Made by a program: the position numbers and the translations under genes | Assembly: GCA_947499175.1 (NCBI GenBank) | Contig: CANMNU010000089.1 | Span: 1-5,367 of the forward strand | Direction of reading: 5' to 3' | Source of the DNA: Alphaproteobacteria bacterium | GTDB taxonomy: Bacteria > Pseudomonadota > Alphaproteobacteria > Paracaedibacterales > CAITNM01 | Length of the DNA stretch: 5,367 bases | Notes under the pieces: generated by a model | Told to the model about the DNA's origin: nothing | The model's input: the letters and a program-made list of their open reading frames with translations, nothing else | The model's database searches: none | Shown here: one piece after another, positions 5,217 to 5,367 of the stretch | How the letters are laid out: each line of letters begins with the position of its first letter | Numbering within the stretch: the first letter of the stretch is position 1

Positions 5217-5367
5217 ATGAAATATCGGATTCTTTTTTTAGCAGCTTCCTTAGTTTGCTCAACTTCCTATGGGCTAACTGTAAGAGACGCGCTTGTTGCG
5301 GCCTATAAAAATAACAAAGAGCTATTAGTGACGCGTCAATCAGTGATTGCTAAGCATGAATCAATTG
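5217..5367 (+). CDS. tolC: TolC-family outer-membrane channel protein (5' end only)
   Basis: The frame starts at an ATG 5 bases after AAAGG (5207-5211) and stays open to the right edge, about 50 codons. A signal peptide is clear: MKYRILFLAASLVCSTSYG, with likely cleavage after G19. The mature start, LTVRDALVAAYKNNKELLVT, fits the TolC/outer-membrane efflux protein N terminus (leucine-led helix, then Ala-Tyr-x-Asn-Asn). TolC trimers form the outer-membrane exit duct of type I secretion and drug-efflux systems. A Cys lies within the signal sequence (C14), but no lipobox is obvious. The family is inferred from this short stretch and the gene order. Confidence 0.82.
   Translation, partial: MKYRILFLAASLVCSTSYGLTVRDALVAAYKNNKELLVTRQSVIAKHESI

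Overview
This AT-rich window looks like chromosome from an alphaproteobacterium, probably a host-associated lineage of the Rickettsiales/Holosporales kind. That placement is an inference. It rests on the order PCMT-like methyltransferase, single-domain rhodanese, tolC, which is familiar from alphaproteobacteria; on an RpoH-type sigma factor whose RpoH box resembles the alphaproteobacterial form; and on strong A+T bias with weak or absent Shine-Dalgarno sequences in front of several genes. No insertion sequence, phage gene or CRISPR array is visible.

Left half, minus strand. The window opens inside the 5' end of an unrecognised exported or lipoprotein-like gene (1-163). After an AT-rich spacer holding the rph terminator comes rph (420-1139), encoding RNase PH, a 3' exonuclease of tRNA maturation. 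Upstream of rph, separated by a good hairpin terminator (1198-1239), lies the most unusual gene here (1255-3000). It encodes a 581-residue, cysteine-free, low-complexity exported protein built from three kinds of internal repeat, and I recognise no known family in it.

Centre. A 233-bp divergent intergenic region (3001-3233) holds candidate promoters for both directions, a perfect 12-bp inverted repeat with arms 60 bp apart, and a 16-bp A/T palindrome just ahead of the sigma gene. An RpoH-family sigma factor (3234-4067) reads rightward. A tRNA-Cys(GCA) gene with an encoded CCA end (4080-4153, minus) meets it tail to tail.

Right part, plus strand. A strong sigma-70-type promoter (4163-4192) drives a tight run of genes: a PCMT-like protein whose catalytic motifs look eroded (4225-4893), a rhodanese with an intact active-site loop (4896-5204), and the 5' end of a TolC-family outer-membrane channel (5217 to the window edge). 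The spacings of 2 and 12 bases indicate one operon.

The best candidates for something undescribed are the repeat-built exported protein, whose two repeat families differ in their pattern of nucleotide changes, and the variant heat-shock-type sigma factor divergent from it.
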